64,000 bases of DNA from Chrysogorgia sp. JL179-B06 (lineage: Eukaryota; Cnidaria; Anthozoa; Scleralcyonacea; Chrysogorgiidae), in NCBI GenBank assembly GCA_035772405.1, contig JAYKKM010000263.1, forward strand, positions 4,409,001 to 4,473,000, in the 5' to 3' direction. This document shows, one piece after another, positions 1 through 7,685 of the stretch. Numbering within the stretch: position 1 is the first letter of the stretch; each line of letters starts with the position of its first letter. Under the pieces are notes generated by a model. That model did not search any database, was not told the origin of the DNA, and saw only the letters and a program-made list of their open reading frames with translations. Both the position numbers and the translations under genes were made by a program.

Positions 1-198
1 TGTAAAGAATGTAATCTTCCATTTTGTTCTCCACCTCAAGTCTACGAACTAACTCTGAAAGTTATTAAACAGGGGTTAGTTGAAGAGAAGGGAATAACCC
101 TAAAAACAATTATTAATACTAAAAGTGATCATCTCTTGTATAAAAAAATTAAACTAATAAATAATGACTCAATAATTCCACAACAAATTACTTCTTAA
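1..198 (+). CDS. 3' part of small virus-like protein, family X (copy 1)
   Basis: The reading frame is open from the window edge to a TAA at 196-198, giving 65 residues that begin with a CxxC pair (CKECNLPFC). The stretch YELTLKVIKQG is nearly repeated in the gene at 1308 (YEVTLKVINHG), so the two are paralogues. The start lies outside the window. Function is not recognised. The shared motif, the lack of introns and the tight packing place it in the AT-rich virus-like block that runs to about 2,850. Confidence 0.5.
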   Translation, partial: CKECNLPFCSPPQVYELTLKVIKQGLVEEKGITLKTIINTKSDHLLYKKIKLINNDSIIPQQITS

Positions 199-303
199 AA
201 TTATTTATTTTCTTGTAATACAAATTTTTACACAAAAATATAAAACTCGATATTTTTTTTTCTGTTTCTAACTTTCTATCAAAAGTTTATTATTTTAAAA
301 ACA

Positions 304-672
304 TTACAAAGAACCAAAACATTCTCCCATGAGAAGGCAGGGCTTAATGTTTAATGAAGGTGTTGAGTTTGCTAATTCTACACTATTATTTTTAATATTT
401 ATATATTTTCCCTTCAATGATGATAAGAGGTTCTGTAAATTATCCACCGGAGCCCCAAACGCATCTACTAACAACATTTTGAAATATCGAGGTCCCTGAC
501 GATCTTTCAGATACAAATAATATCCATATCTTAAACACGAGGGAACCACAGGTTCGCAGTTTACTAATTGTATGGGTTCAGCATAATACAATGTAAGATA
601 ACCATGAGATTCACATTCTCCAAAATCAATCATTGATTGCAACCACATGTTGAAAATAGTCGAAAAATACAT
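304..672 (-). CDS. Small unrecognised protein of the virus-like block (A1)
   Basis: A 122-residue intronless frame reads from an ATG at 672 to a stop at 304. It has no signal peptide or membrane segment. Its middle (YGYYLYLKDRQGPRYFKMLL) loosely resembles the same region of the minus-strand gene at 1841-2155, which suggests a diverged family, but this is weak. It is transcribed divergently from the zinc-binding gene at 762, and a TATAAAAG box lies a few tens of bases upstream. I do not recognise the family. Confidence 0.45.
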   Translation of the reverse strand: MYFSTIFNMWLQSMIDFGECESHGYLTLYYAEPIQLVNCEPVVPSCLRYGYYLYLKDRQGPRYFKMLLVDAFGAPVDNLQNLLSSLKGKYINIKNNSVELANSTPSLNIKPCLLMGECFGSL

Positions 673-761
673 TTGATACCCTGCTTTTATAGTCCCAAAA
701 TCTATAAAAGTAGGTTGTGCAAACTATAAAATTTTCACAAAACGTCCAAAAAAACGTTGTC
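673..761. promoter_or_regulatory. Divergent promoter with TATA boxes on both strands
   Basis: This 89-bp spacer between divergent start codons carries TATAAAAG on the plus strand near 700-711 and CTATAAAAGC on the minus strand near 684-694. A further ACTATAAAAT lies at about 723-732. The symmetrical arrangement and short distances suggest a bidirectional promoter. The sequence AACGTTG just before the plus-strand start recurs upstream of the gene at 2302, so it may be a shared control element. Confidence 0.4.
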
Positions 762-965
762 AAGATGGTATATTGCAGTTTCTGTTATTGTGAAGTGAAT
801 TCCTTCTATCATTTTTTCATGCATTACAGATGTAAAGAATGTTTTGTAAACCACCATTGTTTTTCTTGTAAAAATAATTACGGACAACTTATCCATAGTA
901 AAATAGTTGATCTATGTGAATGTGATGATAGAATACAAAGATGGAAAAAAACTTATTTGGATTAA
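762..965 (+). CDS. Small cysteine-rich zinc-binding protein (Zn1)
   Basis: The 67-residue protein starts at the ATG at 762, the start matching its paralogue; an in-frame upstream ATG at 717 is possible. It holds ordered metal-ligand pairs: CSFC, then MHYRCKEC, HHCFSCK, and finally CECDDRIQRW. The same order of Cys/His pairs and the closing CDDRxxRW block occur in the minus-strand gene at 1567-1827, showing a duplicated RING- or treble-clef-like zinc-binding family. Function is unknown; small zinc proteins of this size are typical of large DNA viruses, but that is inference. Confidence 0.55.
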   Translation, partial: KMVYCSFCYCEVNSFYHFFMHYRCKECFVNHHCFSCKNNYGQLIHSKIVDLCECDDRIQRWKKTYLD

Positions 966-1307
966 TAAAAATATTTTTAATACATCGTCTACCATTTCCA
1001 AAATTCATAAAACTTATGATTATAATTCGGATGATCTTTTTTCCATCCTTTTTGAATTTTTTTAGAACGTCGTCGTTTTCGTATTTATTTATTTATTTTC
1101 GTTTTCGATTTTTTTATACAACTCCTACACTTCATTTTTTTGTTAACTGAAGTACGACAAGCAATGCTTTATAAAAAAACGAAAACCCGTCTATTTATAC
1201 TGTTATATCTGTTTTTTATTTTTTTTTTAAATATATCTTTTCTAAGACAAATATATTATATATATAGATGTTTAAACTAAAAAACTTTATCATTACTGAA
1301 AAAAACA
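966..1307. other. AT-rich spacer
   Basis: The spacer is strongly T-rich and contains a 69-codon frame (941-1150) of low complexity that looks like chance. Sequence near 1190-1200 (TTTATACTG) and runs of TATATA near 1255-1266 could serve as promoter elements for the gene at 1308. I see no other structure. Confidence 0.3.
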
Positions 1308-1688
1308 ATGTCCGTATTACATTATTGTAGTATATGTGCTAATAGTATAACCTTTTTTGACAGAACCAAAAATACTTTTCAGCGCTATGTTTCATGTGAA
1401 TATTTTCTTAAAGAATATCCTGAATATATATATTTTGTGGAGGATTGCAAACCTGTTACAATATTGGAAACAACACAATGTAGTGTAATAAAAATAAATG
1501 GTATGAAACAACACCCATATGAAGTAACCCTGAAAGTTATCAATCATGGAGAATCTGGAAAAACGTTTATTTACAACAATCACACTTTTGTATTTTTGCA
1601 TTTTTCTTGTTATCTTCATCATATATATATCTTTGCCTCCATCTTGCTAATCTATCGTCACAATAACATTTATTTATCAATTTACTAA
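1308..1688 (+). CDS. Small virus-like protein, family X (copy 2)
   Basis: The ATG at 1308 follows an A-rich leader (AAAAACAATG). The first ~90 residues carry HYCSICAN and the YEVTLKVINHG block shared with the partial gene at 1-198. The last ~40 residues are hydrophobic and overlap the 3' end of the opposite-strand zinc gene, so the end may be altered. The paralogy with the gene at the left edge shows that this small gene set has been duplicated. No function is recognised. Confidence 0.45.
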   Translation: MSVLHYCSICANSITFFDRTKNTFQRYVSCEYFLKEYPEYIYFVEDCKPVTILETTQCSVIKINGMKQHPYEVTLKVINHGESGKTFIYNNHTFVFLHFSCYLHHIYIFASILLIYRHNNIYLSIY

Positions 1689-1827
1689 AAATTGTTCTAG
1701 TGTATTTTCTTTTACAAATTCTACAGTAATGTTCATCAACATGACATGTTCTACATGTAAAATGCATTTCAAATTCAAATAAGAAATCAACTTCTTTATC
1801 GCAGTGTGAACAAAACCCTTCGATCAT
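1567..1827 (-). CDS. Small cysteine-rich zinc-binding protein (Zn2)
   Basis: The start is taken at 1827 because the neighbouring gene ends at 1841 and because the protein then begins like Zn1. Ligand pairs are CSHC, HFTCRTCH, HYCRICKRKY and CYCDDRLARW. Over 65 residues it aligns without gaps of note to Zn1 at 762-965, including I(F/H)SK, CDDR and RW. The basic, cysteine-rich tail (KIQKCDCCK) is extra. It lies 13 nt downstream of the gene at 1841-2155, an operon-like spacing. Role unknown. Confidence 0.55.
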   Translation of the reverse strand: MIEGFCSHCDKEVDFLFEFEMHFTCRTCHVDEHYCRICKRKYTRTIFSKLINKCYCDDRLARWRQRYIYDEDNKKNAKIQKCDCCK

Positions 1828-1840
1828 CTTGTTGTTTTTT

Positions 1841-2155
1841 TCAAACGTTCGTGGAGATATTTTGTAATATAACAGTTGAATCAAAATATACTTCTTCTTG
1901 CAAATTGATTGCGGTTTTTCGAGGAATTATCATCAGAAAATAATTTGAAGATATTCCCAGTTCCGTATTGAGATATGATTCTGGATTGAGATATTTTACT
2001 GCCAACCCTCGATGATCATTACCAAAATGAATAAAATCCTCTTCCATATAAACCACAGCATAAAACTTAGAATCCTTGCAATCACGAAATAAATAAGCAT
2101 CCTTATACATTTTAAGATGTAAAGGATTTATTACTTCAACATCTGATTCTGCCAT
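1841..2155 (-). CDS. Small unrecognised protein of the virus-like block (A2)
   Basis: The ATG at 2155 (MAESDVEVINPLHLKMYKDA) is preferred over the one at 2167. The protein is about 104 residues, soluble, with no recognisable domain. A TATAAAAA box lies about 40 bp upstream on the minus strand (near 2192-2199). Its downstream neighbour is Zn2. Weak similarity in the YLF/YLY region to the gene at 304-672 suggests, but does not prove, a second paralogous pair. Confidence 0.45.
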   Translation of the reverse strand: MAESDVEVINPLHLKMYKDAYLFRDCKDSKFYAVVYMEEDFIHFGNDHRGLAVKYLNPESYLNTELGISSNYFLMIIPRKTAINLQEEVYFDSTVILQNISTNV

Positions 2156-2301
2156 GATTTTGATCATGATTTTTATGATATCAGTTTTTTTATACCCTAG
2201 GTTTTTTACAAATGAAAAAACATTTTCATTTTAAACAGGTACTTATATAAAACGTTGTAACAACCCAACATATCTACAAACTTAGTTTAAGGAAAAAAAA
2301 A
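2156..2301. promoter_or_regulatory. Second divergent promoter of the virus-like block
   Basis: The spacer between divergent starts at 2155 and 2302 has TATAAAAA on the minus strand at about 2192-2199 and TTATATAAAACG on the plus strand at about 2243-2254, followed by AACGTTG as in front of Zn1. The plus-strand leader ends in a run of A directly before the ATG, as in some viral late genes; that comparison is inference. Confidence 0.4.
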
Positions 2302-2724
2302 ATGGCTACGAAAGAAGAAATAACGAACGAAGCTTCCTATGGAGAACCCCATAGTTCCCCCATAACACCATATGGTTCTCCTCTCATATGGGACTACAAC
2401 GATAAAGGAGAAGGATACGCGTACGGGATACGTGTACGGGATACGGATACGTATACGTCCAAAGAGTTTAATTTCGATGACTTCAAACCCATTCAGGATA
2501 ATGGTGATTCTGATAGTGAAGCTAGTTTGAAGGCAATTTTTGGTAGTGATGAAGAAGTAAAGGAGAAAGTATTTAATAGAAAGATATTAAACAATATAAA
2601 AAAAAAGTATATACCCACTATGATCTTAAAACTCTTCAATGCGATTATCCAAATCAAAAATATATTTTACGAAACTGTATATACTTTCCCTTTCGTACGC
2701 TATCCAGGTATAAATTATATTTAG
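2302..2724 (+). CDS. Acidic-then-basic small protein of the virus-like block
   Basis: The protein has 140 residues, starting at an ATG preceded by nine A. Residues 1-45 are polar and rich in Ser/Pro/Gly/Tyr. Residues 46-85 are acidic (DSDSEASLKAIFGSDEE). From residue 90 it becomes basic and hydrophobic. A short internal DNA repeat (ACGGGATACG units near 2424-2450) encodes a GIRVRDTDT-like stretch. No domain is recognised. It is the last gene of the AT-rich block. Confidence 0.45.
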   Translation: MATKEEITNEASYGEPHSSPITPYGSPLIWDYNDKGEGYAYGIRVRDTDTYTSKEFNFDDFKPIQDNGDSDSEASLKAIFGSDEEVKEKVFNRKILNNIKKKYIPTMILKLFNAIIQIKNIFYETVYTFPFVRYPGINYI

Positions 2725-3269
2725 AAGTGGTAGATGCGAAAATTCTTTGTCTGCAAAAATATATAACAACAATAATGATAACTGATGATTCCATACTTAG
2801 TTCTATTAATAAAGAAATGTATTTAGATTAATAAAAAAATAAAATGAGAATTTTGTTTTTCAAAAAAAAGTTTTTTATTGTGTGTTTTAAGTACATTTTC
2901 ATCTAATTTTTTTGGGGTTCATCTATAAAATTTTTGAGAATACTTTTTTTCGCGGTTCATCTCTAAAACTTTTTGGAAGACAAAAATACCCAAATAATTT
3001 TTTTGAGATATATATCATCTAAAAATATTTTATCCTATTTTTTTTGAATACCGTAACTAAGAAATATCAGTCATTCGGCCATAAGATGGCGTCGAGGTAA
3101 GAGCTCCATGGCGGAAATTTCTATGATTAATTCTATAAGCAAATTTTTTTGATTATTTTTATTTCAAAACATTACAACTCTTCAAATAAAAATAAGGAAG
3201 TTTTTTGGATGACCCGTGCACGTGTAAGTATAAATCACATCGGGTGAGGTATGATGGTCCAGGGGTAGA
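2725..3269. other. AT-rich flank with a pair of imperfect direct repeats
   Basis: At about 2905-2985 two ~45-bp imperfect direct repeats occur, each a T-run followed by GGTTCATCT(A/C)TAAAA and a TTTTTG-rich end. Base composition changes near 3,060, where more balanced sequence starts. At 3088 an ATG followed by GTCGAGGTAAGAG resembles a start codon with a splice donor, but no gene follows that I can support. The block boundary probably lies between 2,985 and 3,060. Confidence 0.35.
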
Positions 3270-4395
3270 AATGTTAAAAATTGTTTACCTGTCCCTATGA
3301 CAGGTAGTATATATTTTTACCTGTCTCTTTCATTTTTAACCTGAACAAAAGTGAGTCGCTATTTTCCTTGATTTTTAATAGTAATATCAACAAAAAATGT
3401 AATTTCAATCACTGTCAGTGTATGTGATGTCGGATATGTGGTAGACTATTAATTTGCTGGCACCATATCTTAATTATTGAACCTTTTTTGGCCTTGGTCC
3501 ATAAGCATCCACAAGTCTTCTTGGATTTTTGGCTTCAACCCACCACAGTTTAATGGCAGGTTCTGGATCAAAGTTCTGGACAGTGGAATTGCTCAGCGCA
3601 AGATGTATCAGATCGTTCAATGACCCTTCAGTCATTCTTGATCTTCAGTCTGATTTGACTCGATTCATGAGGCTAAAACCACGTTCAACACAAGCTGTTG
3701 AATAAATTAAAACCAACAAGATCTTCACGAAGCTTAATATGTTGTGTAATTCAGCTGAGTCTCCTTTCTTCCTCAATATTTTAGGCCAGAACTTTTTTAT
3801 TGAACGTCCCTCCTTGGTTGTGGTTTGTAGCACATTTACTACATATTCCCAGAGGGGAACCCTTTCTTCTTCTATATCTGTTCTGGATCATAGCCCTTAG
3901 ATAACAAAAGGTCAGAGAAATGACAGACCAGTTGCTCGATTTCAACTTTTCCATACTGTGAAATGTCGTCCCCGTCAATATCTGGCAATCTGTTTACATC
4001 AAATATAGAAACAAGGGACATTTCTTGTTATTCTCGGTGAACAACCACGGGCGACCACTTTTCCATCGTTCTCATTTTTCCAAAGTCCGTTTACGTTTTT
4101 CCAACGGCGACACTTCTTGAATTGACGTGGATTCTGCAGAAGTATAGTGGTCGCATCTGTTATATCTGCTTCTTCAGGTACATGATTACGTTTAATGAGA
4201 AAACGATCCATAGAATTTAAGCCATTTTGTCTCGCGTCACGCAATGTTGATCGTGTAAACTTTTGTCATGCGCTGCAGCGTATAACCGCGTCAGCTATAA
4301 TAGGGCAGTCTCTACCTGTCGCCTGCGACAGGTAGATGTTTTTTTTGCCTGTCACTTGTAAAATCTACCTGAAAATGACAGGTAGACAGGCGTTA
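3270..4395 (-). mobile_element. Deleted hAT-family transposon remnant
   Basis: Minus-strand coding sequence ends at about 3480 and contains the hAT dimerisation signature STACVERGFSLMNRVKSD at 3645-3700, followed by an in-frame TGA and then 70 more recognisable residues (SLNDLIHLALSNST, KLWWVEAKNPRR). Further upstream, 3999-4244 encodes an N-terminal type segment (MRDARQNGLNSMDRFLIK). The catalytic middle is missing and frames shift near 3835 and 3980. Both flanks carry ACCTGTC motifs arranged as hairpins (3288-3308 and 4312-4334), consistent with subterminal repeats. It resembles the ZNF862-like hAT group; non-autonomous and dead. Confidence 0.6.
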
Positions 4396-4653
4396 TTTCG
4401 ATGCCTGTGGTCGTTTAATATCTCATGAAATATTTGACTTTTACGATCACTTTGATTGACCTTGCTCTCTTTGGTCATATCAAGGACGATCAAAACTGGT
4501 CGTACAACAACACCAGGTTTCATGAGATAAATATATACAAAATTCAAAAAAACCTCTTGTATACGACCAGGTGCATATCCCCCCTGATTTGATTACTGGT
4601 CGCTCTTTACAGGGTGACCACACCTTAAAACTATTCAACCCCCCTGGAAATAT

Positions 4654-4728
4654 GGGACTGGACTGTGCTCTGATTGGTCCATTCAAATCGTTCTTGATTC
4701 TGATTGGCTTAGAGCTCGGTCCAGTCCC
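4654..4728. repeat. 75-bp imperfect palindrome
   Basis: GGGACTGGAC at the left pairs with GTCCAGTCCC at the right, and the similarity continues inward through TGTGCTCTGATTGG against CCAATC and AGAGCTC. This looks like a tiny foldback element. Confidence 0.45.
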
Positions 4729-4770
4729 TAACATATTAATAATAATAATAATATATATATTACTACTTAC

Positions 4771-5060
4771 CTCCTTCGCCCTTCATTCTTTTCCCTTTGG
4801 AATCAAAGGATCCAGCAAGTACTGCCTTGGCACTCGAGGGATATCTTGGATCATCCCAACATAAAGGGACGGTCGTCTTACAAAGAAGTGATTGTATAAC
4901 TTCCTCAGTTGCTTGAGACTCTACTTTTGATCCAAGCATCTTTGAAATGATATCGATTGTTGTGGATTTTCAGGATCCTGGTGCACATCTAGCCATTGGA
5001 GCTGGACATGCAGGTGAAAGCACCGAGATTCTTAGTTTGGTTAAAGGAGAGCTAACATTT
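4771..5060 (-). pseudogene. Exon of a P-loop NTPase, Walker A hit by a stop codon
   Basis: On the minus strand the frame reads ACPAPMARCAPGS, then TGA, then KSTTIDIISKMLGSK. The stop sits exactly where the last Gly of a Walker A loop would be; a single G-to-T change would make GGA into TGA. Downstream residues include an acidic CWDDPRYPSS block that could be a Walker B or sensor. The exon ends at 4771 in a perfect GTAAGT donor. Whether it belongs to a host gene or to a transposon is unclear. The start shown is approximate. Confidence 0.5.
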
Positions 5061-5332
5061 TTTACTAAATCCAAAATGTTGGATGCAACCAACATCTATC
5101 TACATTGAGATTCATAACTTTAACAGCACAATATTAATCGAAACATAATGAATAAAATAATTATAACTAATTGTAGTTCTGTGAAATTAACTATTGATGC
5201 TTTCTGGTATTGATGGGTATTCATGGCATGGAACCATTTACATGATCGTACGCCAACATTGAGCATAAAAACTAAAAAAAGTTCAATATTGGAACAGCTC
5301 CTCTGTATGTGATTCAAAAACCATTATGTGGC

Positions 5333-5599
5333 TATATGCTTACCAGCGATTTGGATCGAATATGGATAATGGAAGCAGGCAATGGCACCTGCCAACATCA
5401 TGATTGACTGATAGAAATTGACATTAAACACAGGCAATGCTGCATCCAAAAATTTCATCCAGCTGAATTGCTGAATCACTTGCTTAATGTCAACTTTAAA
5501 TTCGTTCCCCAGTATATCTTTATCGTCACAGTTTACGTAGGTGTCCATCCAAACATGAACAATCTGTTCATCCCTAATTATCTCGCCTTTTCCATTAAT
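5333..5599 (-). CDS. Isolated exon, probably same gene as the P-loop exon
   Basis: The frame is open between a TTTTTAG acceptor (exon start 5599) and a CTG|GTAAGC donor (exon end about 5333). It encodes about 89 residues with INGKGEIIRDEQIVHVWMD and a hydrophobic stretch SIMMLAGAIACFHYPYSI. The position directly upstream of the P-loop exon, the same strand and the similar composition suggest one gene. I do not recognise the family with certainty. Confidence 0.4.
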
Positions 5600-6647
5600 C
5601 TAAAAATTGATAATTGCTCTGTATAAAAATGATACATTTTCACCACATATTTAAAATAAATAGGTAAAAATAATAGGTAAAATAAGCTTCTATTCACATT
5701 CCCCACCAAGGTTGAAATCTGTTTGAAAACAAATCGAATTTTGCTTAATTTTCAAAATTGTAAGTCTTTCTCAATCCCTCGAGTCTTTCTCAGCTTTACT
5801 TCATCTTAACACACATTAAACGTAAGAAAATGCACAGAAACCAAGAAGCTACAACTGAAACCAAGTTTCTAAAACTTTCTGTCAGTATTTACAACTTTAA
5901 TTGAAAAATTGAATAGAAAGTTCAGGTTACCTTCGGGAAGGGAGTATAATAAAGATGATCAATTTTGCTTTGTTATGTCTTTAATAATGCACAACGTACT
6001 ATATATAAATACTAGAAGTTACTATCGCAAGGAAGTGCTGCCTCAAAAGTCATGGGAAGGCTAATTTTTTATAAAATTTCCAAAATGAAGTACACATTTT
6101 TTCAATTATTTTAATTATATTTAAATACAGCTGACAATTACAAATGACTATCACTTATCTGAATATAATTGGCAAGGCTTTTGATTGTATACACAGTATA
6201 CATTATGACTACAGTATGTAGTTGGTGATTGGTAAACAAATTTCTGATATATCATTGCCTGCACTATAAATCATGCTTCTTACTTTGTCAAAGCTATCAG
6301 TGGAATTGCAAGTGTTTGATATGTTATGGCAAAGCACTGCACTAAACAAATAGGCGCTGACCAAATAAATAAACATGATTATTTATATCGTCTAACTTCG
6401 ACTTGTTGAGAATGCAATACTTTCAAGTTTCAAGGAGATCTTTGTGATGTATTAGTTCATTGGACATGTCCACAACTCCATATTATACTGTAATTGTCAT
6501 TCGGGAATACACCACGGTCCACTGCAACCACTGTATTTTATTTTCCCAAAGAACTTGTAATATCATACCAAATATTATGGTTATCAATGGCACACAAATT
6601 ATTTCCATTGTCCACTGAATTTTCACAAAGTTGAGGTAAAGGTTTTC
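5600..6647. other. AT-rich spacer, no gene seen
   Basis: No long frame, no repeated element and no RNA gene could be recognised. Short T- and A-rich runs are frequent, and the sequence has no obvious tandem structure. Confidence 0.3.
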
Positions 6648-6990
6648 ACGGCGTTCTCTGATCCAAAATATTTCATTTCGAGCTTTCGACCACCAGTCTG
6701 TAAGTGGAAAATAAAGTGTGGTTACAATATATATACATAACTATAATAACTTAAAACGGAAATCGAAAATGACAACTAGTAATATGCATAAATTAATTGC
6801 GGTGTTTGTTCGTAAGAATTAATTTATGCACATATTACTAGTTGTCATTTTCTATTTTCGTTTTAAGTTATTATAGTTATGTATATATATTGTAACCACA
6901 CTTTATTTTCCATTAATCTTCGTCATGTTAAAGACCACAGACTGGTGGTCGAAAGCTCGAAATAAAATATTTTTAATCAGAGAACGCCGT
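6648..6990. repeat. Large foldback (inverted-repeat) element, 343 bp
   Basis: The left arm starts ACGGCGTTCTCTGAT and the right arm ends ATCAGAGAACGCCGT. The arms pair through GAGCTTTCGACCACCAGTCTG against its complement, through TAACTTAAAACG and ACAACTAGTAATATG, up to a small loop near 6,815. The right arm keeps about 25 extra bases (CTTCGTCATGTTAAAGACCA) missing from the left. The GACCAC...GTGGTC hairpin followed by GAAAGC recalls stem II and the GAAA side of a hammerhead ribozyme core, but the CUGANGA box is absent. Confidence 0.7.
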
Positions 6991-7299
6991 TTCATTTTGC
7001 TCACTGAAATCTAAGTTAGAATTCGGAAGCATGAACAACCTCAGCACACATTGATGAACGAAGTTCTTCGCCAAGTATCATGGCCTTGGCGCCTTTCGAA
7101 CATTTGATTCGGATAGTTTCCGTACTTCCTACGAAATTTAGCCCAGAGGGACAAATTGGCGGGGAACAAATTTCCTGTGACACTGGATAACTTTCTGCTT
7201 ACCAAACCAAAAATGTAATGTCCACAATGAATTATTATTTTATCATATGAAATAGGCTATTTTTGTTGTTGTTTAATTATATTAATTGTTTTCCGTATT
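6991..7299. other. Spacer between foldback and LTR
   Basis: A minus-strand frame around 7020-7110 reads IRIKCSKGAKAMILGEEL and could be a small coding remnant, but without splice support it is not called. No other structure is seen. Confidence 0.25.
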
Positions 7300-7571
7300 T
7301 TGGCCAATTCAAGCACTACAGTAAAACTAACGTAGTTTAATTGCTGCCATAAGCAGCACACTAATCTTGACCTGACCTCTTTGCGCAGCTATGTATTGTT
7401 TCGTTCTCATTCAACAACTACGGATAAGTATTTTCTCTTGATCTTTATTCCAAACAGTAAAGTAACATGTGTCTTTACGAACTAACATCCGGGGCTTAAT
7501 AGTTTGCCAATCCCCCTAGGGGGTAGAGGTAGTTGCGTGATCATGCATTCATGCTCGCTAATATCGTCACA
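7300..7571 (-). mobile_element. 3' LTR of the gypsy element (approximate)
   Basis: Read on the minus strand, a purine tract GGAAGGGAGA (7571-7581) is immediately followed by TGTGACGATATTAGC, as expected for a polypurine tract and the TG start of an LTR. An AATAAAG polyadenylation signal lies near 7447-7453. The inner end cannot be set because no second LTR copy is present; about 7300 is a guess. Confidence 0.45.
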
Positions 7572-7685
7572 TCTCCCTTCCTAAAACATAATAGACTAAA
7601 GAAATCAGTCATGTAACTATAATATGAATATAAGAATAACTATTGTTGGTTTTGTTGATTTTGTCCTGACTGTCTATATAGTCAG

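Noticed and set aside
941..1150. 69-codon Phe/Ile-rich frame in the virus-like block
   Set aside because: Very T-rich low-complexity translation, overlapping the end of the zinc gene, without a paralogue.
6648..6990. Functional hammerhead ribozyme
   Set aside because: The CUGANGA half of the core is not present in either arm; only stem II and the GAAA side are similar.
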